NCBI GenBank assembly: GCA_011799875.1
Contig: CM022303.1
Location: 296,496,362-296,560,361, forward strand
Source: Thinopyrum elongatum
Taxonomy: Eukaryota; Streptophyta; Magnoliopsida; Poales; Poaceae
DNA: 64,000 nt
Direction of reading: 5' to 3'
Part shown: positions 54,295-64,000 of the stretch, piece by piece
How the letters are laid out: each line of letters starts with the position of its first letter
How positions within the stretch are numbered: position 1 is the first letter of the stretch
Translations under genes and position numbers: made by a program
The notes under the pieces: generated by a model
Database searches by the model: none
What the model was told of the DNA's origin: nothing
What the model saw: only the letters and a program-made list of their open reading frames with translations

Positions 54295-57060
54295 ATGAGG
54301 AATCTGAAAGATACCAGAACCAAGATTTTTCCCTCTACTACGAGGGGAGGTAAGGAACTGCCATCTAGCTCTGCACTTGATTCACCTTCTGTTTTGAGTA
54401 AGCTTGCGACACCTACACCTGCTATTAATTCTGATATGTCGCAAGTAATTGATGATGCTACTTCTGCTATGCATGATGTTCATGATGATACTACTGCTTT
54501 GCTTGATAATAATGTGCCACTGGGTGAATTTCTTGATGAACAACTTGCTAGAGCTAAAGATATTGAGAATGCTGAAACTGATGATATTTCTGAAACTGAT
54601 GAAATTATTGAAACTTAACACTTTGAAACACCTGCTAGATCTAGCTCTCCTAGATATGAATTGCCTGTTATACCTGAGGGTTATGTTATGGATGGAGAGG
54701 TAGCTAGGGACTTTCTTGCTTGTAAGGATAGAGATGATCTTAAGAAATTACTATGCAAATGGAAAGAAAAATCTTTGAATGCTAGAATGCAATATGATCC
54801 TAAGTTTGCTACTTCACCTATCTTTGTTACTGATAAGGATTATGAATTCTATGTCGATCCTGAGTTAATTACTTTCGTTGAATCTGATCCTTTCCATGGT
54901 TATGAATCTGAAACTGTTGTGGCACATCTTACTAAATTGAATGACATAGCCACCCTGTTTGCTCATGAGGAATTTTTTTGCTATTACTGTATTCTTAAGT
55001 TGTTTCCTTTCTCATTAAAGGGTGATGCTAAGCTATGGTTTAATTCTCTTGCTCCTGGTTGTGTGCGTAGTCCCCAGGATATGATATATTACTTCTCTGA
55101 AAAATATTTTCCTGCTCATAAGAAACAAGCTGCTTTATAGGAAATATTTAACTTTATGCAAACCGAAGAAGAGAGTCTCCCACAAGCTTGGGGGAGGCTT
55201 CTCTAGTTACTTAATGCTTTGCCTGATCATCCTCTCAAGAAAAATGAAATACTTGATATCTTTTATAATGGACTAACCGATGCTTCTAGGGACCACCTAG
55301 ATAGTTGTGCTGGTTGTGTTTTCAGGGAACGAACTGTTGAACAAGCTGAAGTACTATTGAATGATATATTGAGTAATGATAATGATTGGACCCTTTCCGA
55401 ACCACCTCCTAAGCCAACTCCGCAGAAAAGAGGTATTCTATTTCTCAGTCCTGAAGATATGCAAGAGGCAAAGAAATCTATGAAAGAAAAAGGTATTAAA
55501 GCTAAAGATATTAAGAATTTACCACCTATTGAAGAAATACATGGTCTTGATAACCCGACACATGTAGTAGAGGTAAATTCTCTCTATAGATTTGATGAAG
55601 GTGATATTCCTTATAATAAGCCTGCTAGTCAATGCTTGGATGAATTTGATAACTTCATTGTTAAACAAGAAAACTTCAATGCTTATGTTAGTAGAGAATT
55701 GAAACATAATGCTTATATGCTTGATTGCTTGGGTGACTATATGTGTAGAACTGTTAATGATCTCAAAATTATTAGTAAACATGCTTCCATGGTAAAAACT
55801 CAAGTAGAACAAGTTCTCAAGGCACAAAATGATTTGTTGAATGAGATGAATAATAAGAACAACGATAATGCTGTTAGAGTTATGACTAGAGGTGGTAAAA
55901 TGACTCAGGAACCTTTGTATCCTGAGGGCCATCCTAAGAGAGTAGAACAAGACTCTCAGAGAATTAATACTGATGCACCTAGTCCTTCTAGAAATAAAAA
56001 GAACGATGATAGGAATTTACATGCTTCTAGTGAACCTGTTGTAGACACACCTGAGAATCCAAATGATATCTCTATTTCTAATGCTGAGACACAATCAGGT
56101 GATGAACATGAACCTAGTAATAATGATAATGATGATGTTCATGATGATGCTCAACCTAGTAATGATAATGATGTGGAGATAGAACCTGTTGTTGATCTTG
56201 ATAACCCACAACCTAAGAATAAAATATATGATAAGAGAGACTTCATTGCTGGGAAACATGGTAAAGAAAGAGAACTGTGGGTTCAGAAACCCATGCCCTT
56301 TCCTCCTAAACCATCCAAGAAAAAGGATGATGAGGACTTTGAGCGCTTTGTTGAAATGCTTAGACCTGTCTTTTTGTGTATGCGTTTGACTCATATTCTG
56401 AAAATGTCTCCTTATGCTAAGTATATGAAAGATATTGTTACAAATAAAAGAAAGATATCGAAAGCTGAAATTTCCACCATGCTTGCTAATTACACATTTA
56501 AAGGTGGAATACCAAAGAAACTAGGAGATCCAGGAATACCAACTATACCATGCTCCATTAAAAGGAACTATGTTAAAACTGCTTTATGTGACCTTGGAGC
56601 CGGTGTTAGTGTTATGCCATTATCTTTATATCATAGACTTGAATTGAATAAGTTGACACCAACTGAAATCTCTTTGCAAATGGCTGATAAATCAACTGCT
56701 ATACCCATTGGTATTTGTGAGGATGTGCCTGTCGTAGTTGCAAATGTTACTATATTAACGGACTTTGTTATTCTTGATATACACGAGGACGACAGTATGT
56801 CTATCATCCTTGGTAGACTCTTTTTGAATACTGTAGAGGATGTTATTGATTGCAACAAGGGCAATGTCACTTTTCATGTTAATGGTAATGAGCATACGGT
56901 ACACTTTCTGAAGAAACAACCTCAAGTGAATAGTATCAATTCTATTGGAAAAATTTCAACAATTACTATTGGAGGTTTAGAATTTCCTATCCCTACTATC
57001 AAAAAGAAATATGATACTCTTATTGTTGGGGACATGCATATCCCCGTTGAGGTAACTTAG
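54295..57060 (+). pseudogene. Athila-type gag-protease of element D, three stops
   Basis: One frame from ATG 54295 to TAG 57060 (about 920 codons) with stops at 54616, 55138 and 55204. The gag core spans about 54870-55330: FHGYESETVVAHLTKLNDIA, FPFSLKGDAKLWFNSLAPG, W..L..YFSEKYFP and LLNALPDHPLKKNEILDIFY. A long acidic Asn/Asp-rich linker follows. The aspartic protease has ALCDLGAGVSVMPLSLY (catalytic Asp codon at 56590-56592) and later SIILGRLFLNTVEDVID. The frame ends soon after the protease (MHIPVEVT), which matches Athila gag-PR ends where RT should follow. The 55207-57060 part is open, so decay is limited to the first third. Confidence 0.88.
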
Positions 57061-57837
57061 TGTTATACGAAGGCTCTCCGATTTTATGTCATTCGGAAGA
57101 AGTTTGTTAATAAGACTTGATCAACCTTGTTAATGGATTCCTTTTGACGGGCATGGGATGGATGAATTTAGTAAACACAACTCTCTGTACCCACTCTCTA
57201 CTTTCTGTTATTTAGAGTAAATAAAGCAAAAATACTTTCATTTGTCTGTTTTCTGAATTATCCGTGCAATAAAAAATGACCAGAAAATAAAAGTTCTCCA
57301 AATGCCCTGAAAACTTAGTATGATTTTTTCTAGAATATTTAAGAATTTTTGGCACTGAAAACACCTCAGGGAGGTGCACCAGTGGGCCACAAGCCCACAG
57401 GGTGTGCCCACCCCCCCTGGGCGCGCCTACAGGGCTTGTGGGTCCCACGTGGGCCCCCCTCACTTATGCCAGCATCCATCCACTTTGTCTTCCTCCAGAA
57501 AAAATCCCACCATTGCTCAAACCCATGTTCTTGCTCATTTTGCTGCCATTTTTTATCTCCTTGCTCGGAACTCTGTTTCCGAAACTGTTTCGAGGGATTG
57601 TTCATCGGTATGTGACTCCTCCGTTGGTCCAATTAGTTTTTGCTATAGTGCTTTATATATTGCAAATTTTTGCTGCTGTGGTGACCTTGTTCTTGAGCTT
57701 GCATGCCAAATTTATATGGTCCAAAGTAGTTTTGTTGCATGATATAGCCTCTAGGCACTTGAGGGAGTAGTTGCTATCAATCTTGTTGAGTTTGGTTCAC
57801 TTTTATTTTGAGTCACTAAAAATTTCAGAAAAAGAAA
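57061..57837 (+). other. LTR-like promoter segment between gag-protease and the 3' ORF of D
   Basis: No RT or integrase is present here. Instead 57240-57470 echoes the D LTR promoter region: AAAGTTCTC, then CCTGAAAA, then a T-rich stretch and TTGGCAC, then the hairpin GGGCCACAAGCCC...GGGCTTGTGGGTCCC around GGGCGCGCC. A leader-like CATCCATCCACTTTGTCTTC and Ser/Leu-type open frames follow, then ATG 57838. It could be an internal promoter or the 5' leader of a subgenomic RNA. Confidence 0.55.
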
Positions 57838-58518
57838 ATGTTGAAGAAAGTGTTCCAAGGTGGTTCCTCAAAGAAGAAATCCCCAAGGCCCGCGATACGT
57901 GAGCCGGATCTCGAACCACCAAGGGAGGCTTCAGTGCAACCTTGTGAATGGCCGTCGGATCATTTCATGACCCGTGCCGGTTTCAAGGATGAATTCTATG
58001 CGTATGTGCATAACGCCGAGCTGATGAACTTCGTGTCAGATAAGTGTCCTCAGTACTACAACCTTACCGATTCCTTTGTGAGGAGATTTAAGTATTCTGT
58101 CCAGCGCAATACGCATTCTATTTTATTTGATCTTTATGATAAATCATTTACCATGGACCTAGAAGATTTTAATGATGCATGTAAAATTCCACAATGGGGC
58201 ATTTGTTCTGAACCTCGTAAATCTGATTGTTCCGAGTTCCTTGCTAGCATTACTGTAGGAGAAACCAGAACCATAACACAAGCTACCATAGGGAGCATTC
58301 ATTTTCCTGCTTTACATTACTTTGCTCTCTTCATAGGTAGATGCATTAATGGTAAACATGATCATAGCCACCTTTGTGCCTCCGATCTCATTGTTCTTAA
58401 GAGCGCAGTAATGAATGATAAACGATTTAATTTGGGGGCTATCATTGCACGTCGATTGCATAATAATGCTCAAGATGGAGACTTCTTTGGTGGAATTTAT
58501 GCCACTCGTTTAGCTTAG
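57838..58518 (+). pseudogene. ATHILA ORF-1-like 3' ORF of element D (truncated)
   Basis: The 226-codon ORF starts MLKKVFQGGSSKKKSPRP, a basic N-terminus, then WPSDHFMTRAGFKDEFYAYV, RRFKYSVQRNTHSILFDLYD, FTMDLEDFNDACKIPQWG and YFALFIGRCINGKHDHSHLC. This pattern (basic start; FC-type DFN.ACKIP core; FFGGIYATRLA near the end) is that of plant ATHILA ORF-1 proteins, whose role is unresolved. The frame stops at TAG 58518, and related words continue to about 58860 in other frames (AAEYERARETSRLHEAARQ-like text near 58730-58800). The complete protein should be longer, so this copy is truncated. Confidence 0.7.
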
Positions 58519-59859
58519 TACTTGGGGTTCCAATTAAATAAAATGATGTTCCTCTACCACCTGCTTACCTTGATTATGATGCTATGGAATGCTACCAGTT
58601 TCTTGAGAGGGGCGAGTTGCCTTTTCAGTACAGACTAATTTTTTACAGGCAGCGCGCTGTCCATATTACCCTTCCCGCTTCTTCTTTCTTTGACTCTCAC
58701 GTAAAATGAAGATACTTCATAACCAGAGAGGAGGCGGCCGAGTATGAGAGAGCGAGGGAGACCTCTCGCCTCCATGAGGCAGCTCGCCAGGCGGTGGCAG
58801 CTGCAATCGAGTACAACCCCAACTACAACCCTGGATTTTACCCTGGCCAACCGTGGCTCTAGACCAACTTAGGCCAAAAGCCTAAGCTTGGGGGAGTACA
58901 TATCTCTCACCGACATTACATTCATGTTCACACACTCATTTCAGTTGTCGGTGTTCATACTTTTTCATTGTATTATCCATGTTAGTTTATTTTTCTTGCT
59001 TTCTTTTTGTGTGTTTGAAAAACTTTGAGAAAATTCAAAAAAAATAGTTCTCGCTTCTTTTTAGTTTTCTTTCTAGTTTATTTAGTAGTAGTATTAAAAC
59101 AAAACCCAAAAAGATTTCTCGTTCTTCTTTTGCTTGTTGGGAGCTTTCCCGTGTAAATAGTTTTTCTCGTTTTCATTTTACTTTCTTCAGAAAAACAAAA
59201 ACTCCAAAAATATTTCAGTGTGTTTCTTTGAAATTCTTTTCTTTTCTTTGGGTCGTAAGGAGAAGACCACGGTGAAAATGTTGAGTGGCTCTCATATGCA
59301 TTATGGTTGATCTAACAAAGAGCCCATATTACCTTGTCTTCTCCTTTGAACAAATGTTTGCAGATTCTAGCTTAGTCCAATGCACGTGCACTCTTATTAT
59401 TATTCACCGTTCGGTCGTGCAAGTGAAAGGCAATAATGACGATATATGATGAAATGATTGAGATGGAGAAAAGCTGGTACGAACTCGACCTATTTTGTTT
59501 TTGTAAATATGATTAGCTCATCATTCCTGATTCAGCCTATTATGAATGGAACATGTTTGCAATGACAATTAGAGATTATAGTTACTCATGCCATGCTTAA
59601 TTAGCTAGGAGTGGATAATGGTTTGTCTTGTGTGCCAACATGCAATTTAAAATGGTTGTGATGTAGTATGATAGGATGGTATCCTCCTTTGAATGATTTA
59701 AGTGGCTTGACTTGGCACATGTTCACGCATGTAGTTGAATCAAAAACAACATAGCCTCCATGATATTTATGTTCATGGTGATTTATATCCTACTCATACT
59801 TGCACTCAATGTTGATTAATCTCAATGCATGTTTATGACCGTTGTCGCTCTCTAGTTGG
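58519..59859 (+). other. D internal region after the 3' ORF
   Basis: Remnant coding text to about 58860, then CCTAAGCTTGGGGGAGTAC (about 58878-58896) and T-rich non-coding sequence with TTTTCTTTC runs. No further gene was recognised. Confidence 0.6.
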
Positions 59860-60956
59860 TCGCTCCCCAATCTTTTGCTAGCCTTCACTTGTACTAAGCG
59901 AGAATACTGCTTGTGCATCCACTTCCTTAAACCCAAAGTTGTTCCATATGAGTCCACCATACCTACCTATATGCGGTATTTTACCTACCATTCCAAGTAA
60001 ATTTGCATGTGCCAAACTCTAAACCTTCAAATAATAATCTGTTTTGTATGCCCGAATCGCTCATGTAGCGACCGGGGGCTGTCAGTATCTTCCATGGTAG
60101 GTGGGTTATTCTCACGATGAGTGTTTATTCACTTGTCATTCATGAGAAAGTGGCTGGTAATCGGGATGCCCAGTTCCATGCTCGAAATCAAATCATAAAA
60201 CAAAACTCCCCCAGGATTGTTGTTAGTATGGATGGTACCCGTGGATTCGGCTAGCCATGGAGTGTGATTGTTGGTGGAGGGGGAGTAAAAACTTTAACAT
60301 TCTGTTTGGGAACCGCCTATAATGTATCTAGCATGGAAGATAGTGAGATCTCTTGGTTGTTATGTTGACAATGAAAGCATACCGCTCAAAATTATATTTA
60401 TCTCTGTTTTAAAAGCTCCGAGCTCTGGCACCTCTGCAAATCCCTGCTTCCCTCTGCGAAGGGCCTATCTATTTACTTTTATTGTTGAGTCATCATCTTA
60501 TAAAAAGCACCAGCTGGAGAGCACCACTGTCATTTGTATGCTTTGTTATTAATTGATGTTGAGTATGAGTGTGACTGGATCTCTTTTGCCATGAATTATA
60601 ATGTCTAGTCAGTCCTTGATCTTCAGGGGTGCTCTGCATTTTTGTTTTCCGGTCTCAGAAAGGGCTAGCAAGATACCATTTTGTCATATCATATCATGAT
60701 TGTTTTGAAAAAGTGTTGTCATCTGAGATTTATTATTATTGCTCGCTAGTTGATTATGCCATTGATATGAGTAAATGTGAGACCTAAATGTTATTGTGAA
60801 TATGGTTAGTTCATAATCTTTGCTGAAAACCTGAATACTGGCTATACATATTTGCAACAACAAGATCAAACAGAATTTGTAAAAGTTTTTCTTTGTCACT
60901 TTCAGTTTGTCAACTGAATTGCTTGAGGACAAGCAATGGGTTAAGCTTGGGGGAGT
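59860..60956 (+). other. D 3' internal block shared with B and C, and polypurine-type tract
   Basis: Shared ordered words with 47740-48360 of B: ACTTGTGCATCCA, ACCATACCTACC, ATATGCGGTATTTT, ATGAGTGTTTATTCACTTGT, GGGAACCGCCTAT, TGCTTCCCTCTGCGAAGGGC. The reading frame kept in B and C is shifted here just after MRYF. Ends GGTTAAGCTTGGGGGAGT against the 3' LTR. Confidence 0.75.
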
Positions 60957-62352
60957 TGATACGTCTCCATCGTATATACTTTTCCAAACTCTTTTGCCCT
61001 TGTTTTGGACTCTAATTTGCATGATTTGAATGGAACTAACCCAGACTGACGCTATTTTCAGCAGAATTGCCATGGTGTTATTTTTGTGTAGAAATCAAAG
61101 TTCTCGGATTGACCTGAAAATTTGAGAAGAATATTTTTGGAATATATAAAAAATACTGGCACAAGAATTAACCAGAGGGGTCCACCCAGAGGCCACAAGC
61201 CTAGGGGGCGCCCCCTGGGGCGCGCCTAGAGGGCTTGTGGGCCACCTGGACCTCCTCCATCCTCAACTCCAACTCTATATAACCCTATTCGGGTAGAAAA
61301 AAATCAGAGAGAAGGATTCATCACATTTTACGATACGGAGCCGCCGCCACCTCCTGTTCTTCATCGGGAGGGCTGATCTGGAGTCCGTTCGGGGCTCCGG
61401 AGAGGGGGATTCGTTGGCGTCATCATCATCAATCTTCCTCCATCACCAATTTCATGATGCTCATCACCGGGAGGGAGTAATTCCATCGTAGGCTTGCTGG
61501 ACGGTGATGGGTTGGATGAGATTTATCATGTAATCGAGTTAGTTTTGTTAGGGTTTGATCCCTAGTATCCACTATGTTTTGAGATTGATGTTGCTATGAC
61601 TTTGCTATGCTTAATGCTTGTCACTAGGGCCCGAGTGCCATGATTTCAGATCTGAACCTATTATGTTTTCATGAATATATGTGTGTTCTTGATCCTATCT
61701 TGCAAGTTGTAGACACCTATTACGAGTTATGATCTGCATACCCCAAGGTGACAATAATTGGGATTCTTTCCGGTGATTACCGTAGTTTGAGGAGTCCATT
61801 TATTCACTAAGTGCTAATGCTTTGGTCTGGTTCTCTATTAAAAGGAGGCCTTAATATCCCTTAGTTTCCATTAGGACCCCGCTGCCATGGGAGGGTAGGA
61901 CAAAAGATGTCATGCAAGTTCTTTTCCATAAGCACGTATGACTATATACGGAATACATGCCTACATTATATTGATAAATTGGAGCTAGTTCTGTGTCACC
62001 CTAGGTTATGACTGCTACATGATGAATATTATCCAACACAATTAACATTGCCGATCCAATGCCTACGATCTTTTCACATATTGATCTTTGCTAAGTTACT
62101 TTCGTTGCTACTGCTGTTACAATCACTACAAACTGCTACTGTTACTTTTGCCACTGTTACCGTTACTTCCATATTACTTTGCTACTAAATACTTTGCTGC
62201 AGATATTAAGTATTTCAGGTGTGGTTGAATTAACAACTCAGCTGCTAATACTCGTGAATATTCTTTGGCTCCCCTTGTGCCGAATCGATAAATTTGGGTT
62301 GAATACTCTACCCTCGAAAACTGTTGCGATCCCCTATACTTGTGGGTTATCA
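60957..62352 (+). repeat. 3' LTR of element D
   Basis: 1396 bp, near-identical to the 5' LTR. It has the hairpin from 61189 to about 61244 with an extra GGCGCCCC stretch, and TATA at 61274-61283. Confidence 0.95.
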
Positions 62353-62357
62353 CAGAG

Positions 62358-62720
62358 CAAGCATGGTAGGACACCATTGACCTCCTGGAGGAAGAGAGGG
62401 AGATGGCCCTAATTCGGTCGGCCACATACCAGCAAGACCTGCGACGTTTCCATGACAGACACATCAGAGGTCGTGCCTTTCAGGAAGGAGATCTTGTGCT
62501 TCGAGTGGATCAACAGAGGCTACATAAGCTTGCCCCCGTGTGGGAAGGCCCTTTTGTCATTTCCAAGGTACTGCAAAACGGGGCATACCGTTTATACAAT
62601 CTCGTGAAGAATGTAGACGAGCCTCGCGCTTGGAATGCCGATCTGCTTCGGCGATTCTATATACATGATGTTGAGATATCCAGATGTAATAAAAGCACTC
62701 GAGTGATGTTTGATGAATAA
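62358..62720 (+). pseudogene. Tat integrase C-terminal part, after element D
   Basis: Continues from SEAEAE as QAW, an in-frame TAG, then DTIDLLEEEREMALIRSATY, QQDLRRFHDRHIRGRAFQEG, DLVLRVDQQ, LAPVWEGPFVISKVLQNGAY and EPRAWNADLLRRFY. This is the GPY/F-type C-terminal domain of gypsy integrases (WEGPF motif). The frame closes at TAA 62718-62720, close to the normal end of Tat pol. Confidence 0.9.
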
Positions 62721-62792
62721 AAGCATGACTTTTTCAGTATCTCATTGAGTTCTCTTGTATGCATTTACTAGCTTAAAACCCCCAGTGGGTCA

Positions 62793-63535
62793 GCTTAGCT
62801 GCGAACCAGTTTTCGCCTAAGTTAAAAAACTACTTCGAGTAAAGAGCGTTCCTCTCACTCGGAGGCTTAGCTGCGAACCAGTTTTCGCCTAAGTTAAAAA
62901 CTACTCCGAGTGAAGAGCATTCCTCTCACTCAGAGGCTTAGCTGCGGACCAGTTTTCACCTAAGTTTAAAACTACTCCGAGTGAAGAGTGTTCCTCTCAC
63001 TCGGAGGCTTAGTTGCGAACCATTTTTTGCCTAAGTTAAAAACTACTCCAAGTGAAGAGCGTTCCTCTCACTCAGAGGCTTAGCTGCGAACCAGTTTTTG
63101 CCTAAGTTAAAAACTACTTCGAGTGAAGGGTGTTCCTCTCACTCGGGGGCTTAGCTGTGAACCAATTTTTGCCTAAGTTAAAAACTACTCCGAGTGAAGA
63201 GCGTTCCTCTCACTCGGAGGCTTAGCTGCGAACCAGTTTTCGCCTAAGTTAAAAACTACTCCGAGTGAAGAGCGTTCCTCTCACTCGGGGGCTTAGCTCC
63301 GAACCAGTTTTCGCGTAAGTTAAAAACCGATCCGAGTGAAGAGCGCTCCTCTCACTCGGGGGCTTAGCTACGAACCAATTTTCGCTTAAGTTAAAAACCG
63401 CTCCGAGTGAAGAGCGTTCCTCTCACTTGGGGGCTTAGCTGCGAACCACTTTTCACCTAAGTTAAAAACTACTTCGAGTGAAGAGCGTTTCTCTCTCTCA
63501 GAGGCTTAGCTGCGAGTTAGCTTTCGCCTAAGTTT
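62793..63535 (+). repeat. Tandem array of about eleven 71-bp units with internal hairpins
   Basis: The unit reads GCTTAGCTGCGAACCAGTTT, TCGCCTAAGTTAAAAACTAC, TCCGAGTGAAGAGCGTTCCT, CTCACTCGGAG. Copies differ at a few bases each; the last is partial. Within each unit CCGAGTGA.GAG and CCTCTCACTCGG pair as a stem of 7-11 bp. The array lies between integrase and the antisense ORF of the Tat element. Confidence 0.93.
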
Positions 63536-63686
63536 CAGACATTGAAAAACCCAAAGTAAAGCATTCATATAACTCCAGAAGTTCAAAAGCAAATGCGAGT
63601 ACTCGGGCCCAAATCCCAAAAGAGTTTAACGGATACAAGTTCACTCAGCATACCGAGGCAAATGGGTAAAGCTTAAGGTTTTTTCC
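63536..63686 (+). other. Tat 3' internal spacer
   Basis: 150 bp of A-rich sequence between the tandem array and the antisense ORF; no gene was seen. It contains ATGCGAGTACTCGGGCC. Confidence 0.5.
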
Positions 63687-64000
63687 TCACACATCAGAAG
63701 GACTGGCTGGCTCCACGAAGGTGTGCAGGTCAATGCTGTCAGCGATTCGAGTGGCCCCCTCAATGAACGTCTCCATGAAGTGTTCAAACTTGGGCTTCTT
63801 CGTGTTGGCGAACTAGAGAGACTTCAGCTTTTCCTCTTTGGATTCTTTGCAATGGACTCAGACAAGGGATATCGCCACATCGGCTCCACAGCAGGCGGCT
63901 GACTTCTTCCGTGCTTGCACTCGGCGAAGAATCTCATTAGGGTGGGCCATCATCGTCTCCAGATCATTCTGGAGAGTTTCTTCTGGCCACAGCTCCCTGT
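63687..64000 (-). pseudogene. Antisense ORF of the Tat element, C-terminal part, two stops
   Basis: On the minus strand from the window edge it reads ELWPEETLQNDLETMMAHPN, EILRRVQARKKSAA, a TGA, VHCKESKEEKLKSL, a TAG, FANTKKPKFEHFMETFIEGA, TRIADSIDLHTFVEPASPSD and a TGA at 63687. This resembles the antisense ORF that many grass Tat-lineage elements (Grande, RIRE2 relatives) carry downstream of integrase; similar text is common among grass hypothetical proteins. Its function is unknown. Two in-frame stops disable this copy, and the N-terminus lies right of the window. Confidence 0.72.

Larger units (their letters stand above)
52831..62352 (+). mobile_element. Element D: defective Athila-lineage LTR retrotransposon
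   Basis: LTRs are 52831-54216 (1386 bp) and 60957-62352 (1396 bp), TGATACGTCTCCAT...TGGGTTATCA. The target-site duplication CAGAG is at 52826-52830 and 62353-62357. The tRNA-Asp PBS is at 54228-54245 and the polypurine-type GGTTAAGCTTGGGGGAGT is at 60939-60956. It encodes gag plus protease (54295-57060) and an ATHILA-like 3' ORF (57838-58518), with RT, RNase H and integrase missing between them. The gag frame carries three stops, so it is non-autonomous and decayed. Confidence 0.92.
31472..64000 (+). mobile_element. Tat-lineage gypsy retrotransposon (Fatima-like), decayed, split by nested insertions
   Basis: Three host pieces are present: 31472-35571, 50302-52830 and 62353-64000. They read in order as LTR end, gag, protease, RT, RNase H plus a second RNase H-like domain, integrase, a tandem repeat array and an antisense ORF. 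The dual RNase H and antisense 3' ORF are Tat-lineage traits. The pieces rejoin exactly when B (GTGAG duplication) and D (CAGAG duplication) are removed: the RT reads STARCERLSFLDAYS and the integrase reads SEAEAEQAW. Many stops and frameshifts show age. The 3' LTR lies beyond the window. The family name Fatima is from memory of similar wheat polyproteins. Confidence 0.85.

Noticed and set aside
62793..63535. CRISPR-like array
   Set aside because: Units are contiguous 71-bp tandem repeats without unique spacers, in a plant retrotransposon.

Overview
The window is nuclear DNA of a Triticeae grass (wheat, Aegilops, barley or a close relative). The reasons are a BARE/Angela/WIS-type copia LTR fragment, Tekay, Tat and Athila lineage gypsy elements with LTR starts and PBS types familiar from Triticeae, Stowaway MITEs of the CTCCCTCCGT type, and two split plant genes. 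About 85% of the window is transposable-element DNA. The genome or species cannot be fixed from sequence alone.

Layout. (1) 1-17062: a Tekay/Del-type chromovirus in a tandem LTR-internal-LTR-internal-LTR array. The 4.2-kb LTRs end at 2629, 9845 and 17062, and both 3012-bp internal regions carry the same loss of gag, protease and the start of RT. The array sits inside a minus-strand BARE/Angela LTR (17063-17361). (2) 17362-24133: gene-poor DNA with a PIF/Harbinger-like element (19379-20588, TTA duplications), a nuclear copy of plastid rpoC2 that was split by an 809-bp TIR element (21336-22144) with a 3-bp duplication, and a 1.57-kb poly(A) retroelement (22549-24120) with a 13-bp duplication. 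(3) 24134-30773: the only cellular gene island. Two minus-strand genes are present: a 78-aa single-pass membrane protein (exons 26495-26325 and 25769-25704) and a 549-aa trypsin-fold protein (exons 30628-30309 and 29018-27689). Small MITEs lie around and inside them. (4) 31472-64000: one decayed Tat-lineage (Fatima-like) gypsy element running off the right edge, broken into three pieces by nested Athila-lineage elements.

The nest resolves through target-site duplications. Element B (35572-50301, GTGAG) sits in the Tat RT. Element C (38836-46801, minus, GTTTT) sits in B. A solo Tat-type LTR (39597-40198, TGCCC) sits in one LTR of C. Element D (52831-62352, CAGAG) sits in the Tat integrase. Removing each insert restores the reading frame or sequence of its host.

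None of the transposons looks autonomous. B and C have no gag or pol and instead carry related small ORFs. D has gag and protease plus an ATHILA-like 3' ORF but no RT or integrase. The most interesting material is in the non-autonomous Athila group: shared small ORFs, a hairpin just upstream of the TATA box in all three families, a recurrent AAGCTTGGGG motif, and an LTR-like hairpin segment inside D ahead of its 3' ORF. The Tat element adds a hairpin-bearing 71-bp tandem array and an antisense ORF near its 3' end. All identifications rest on reading the sequence and on recalled family motifs; no database search was run.
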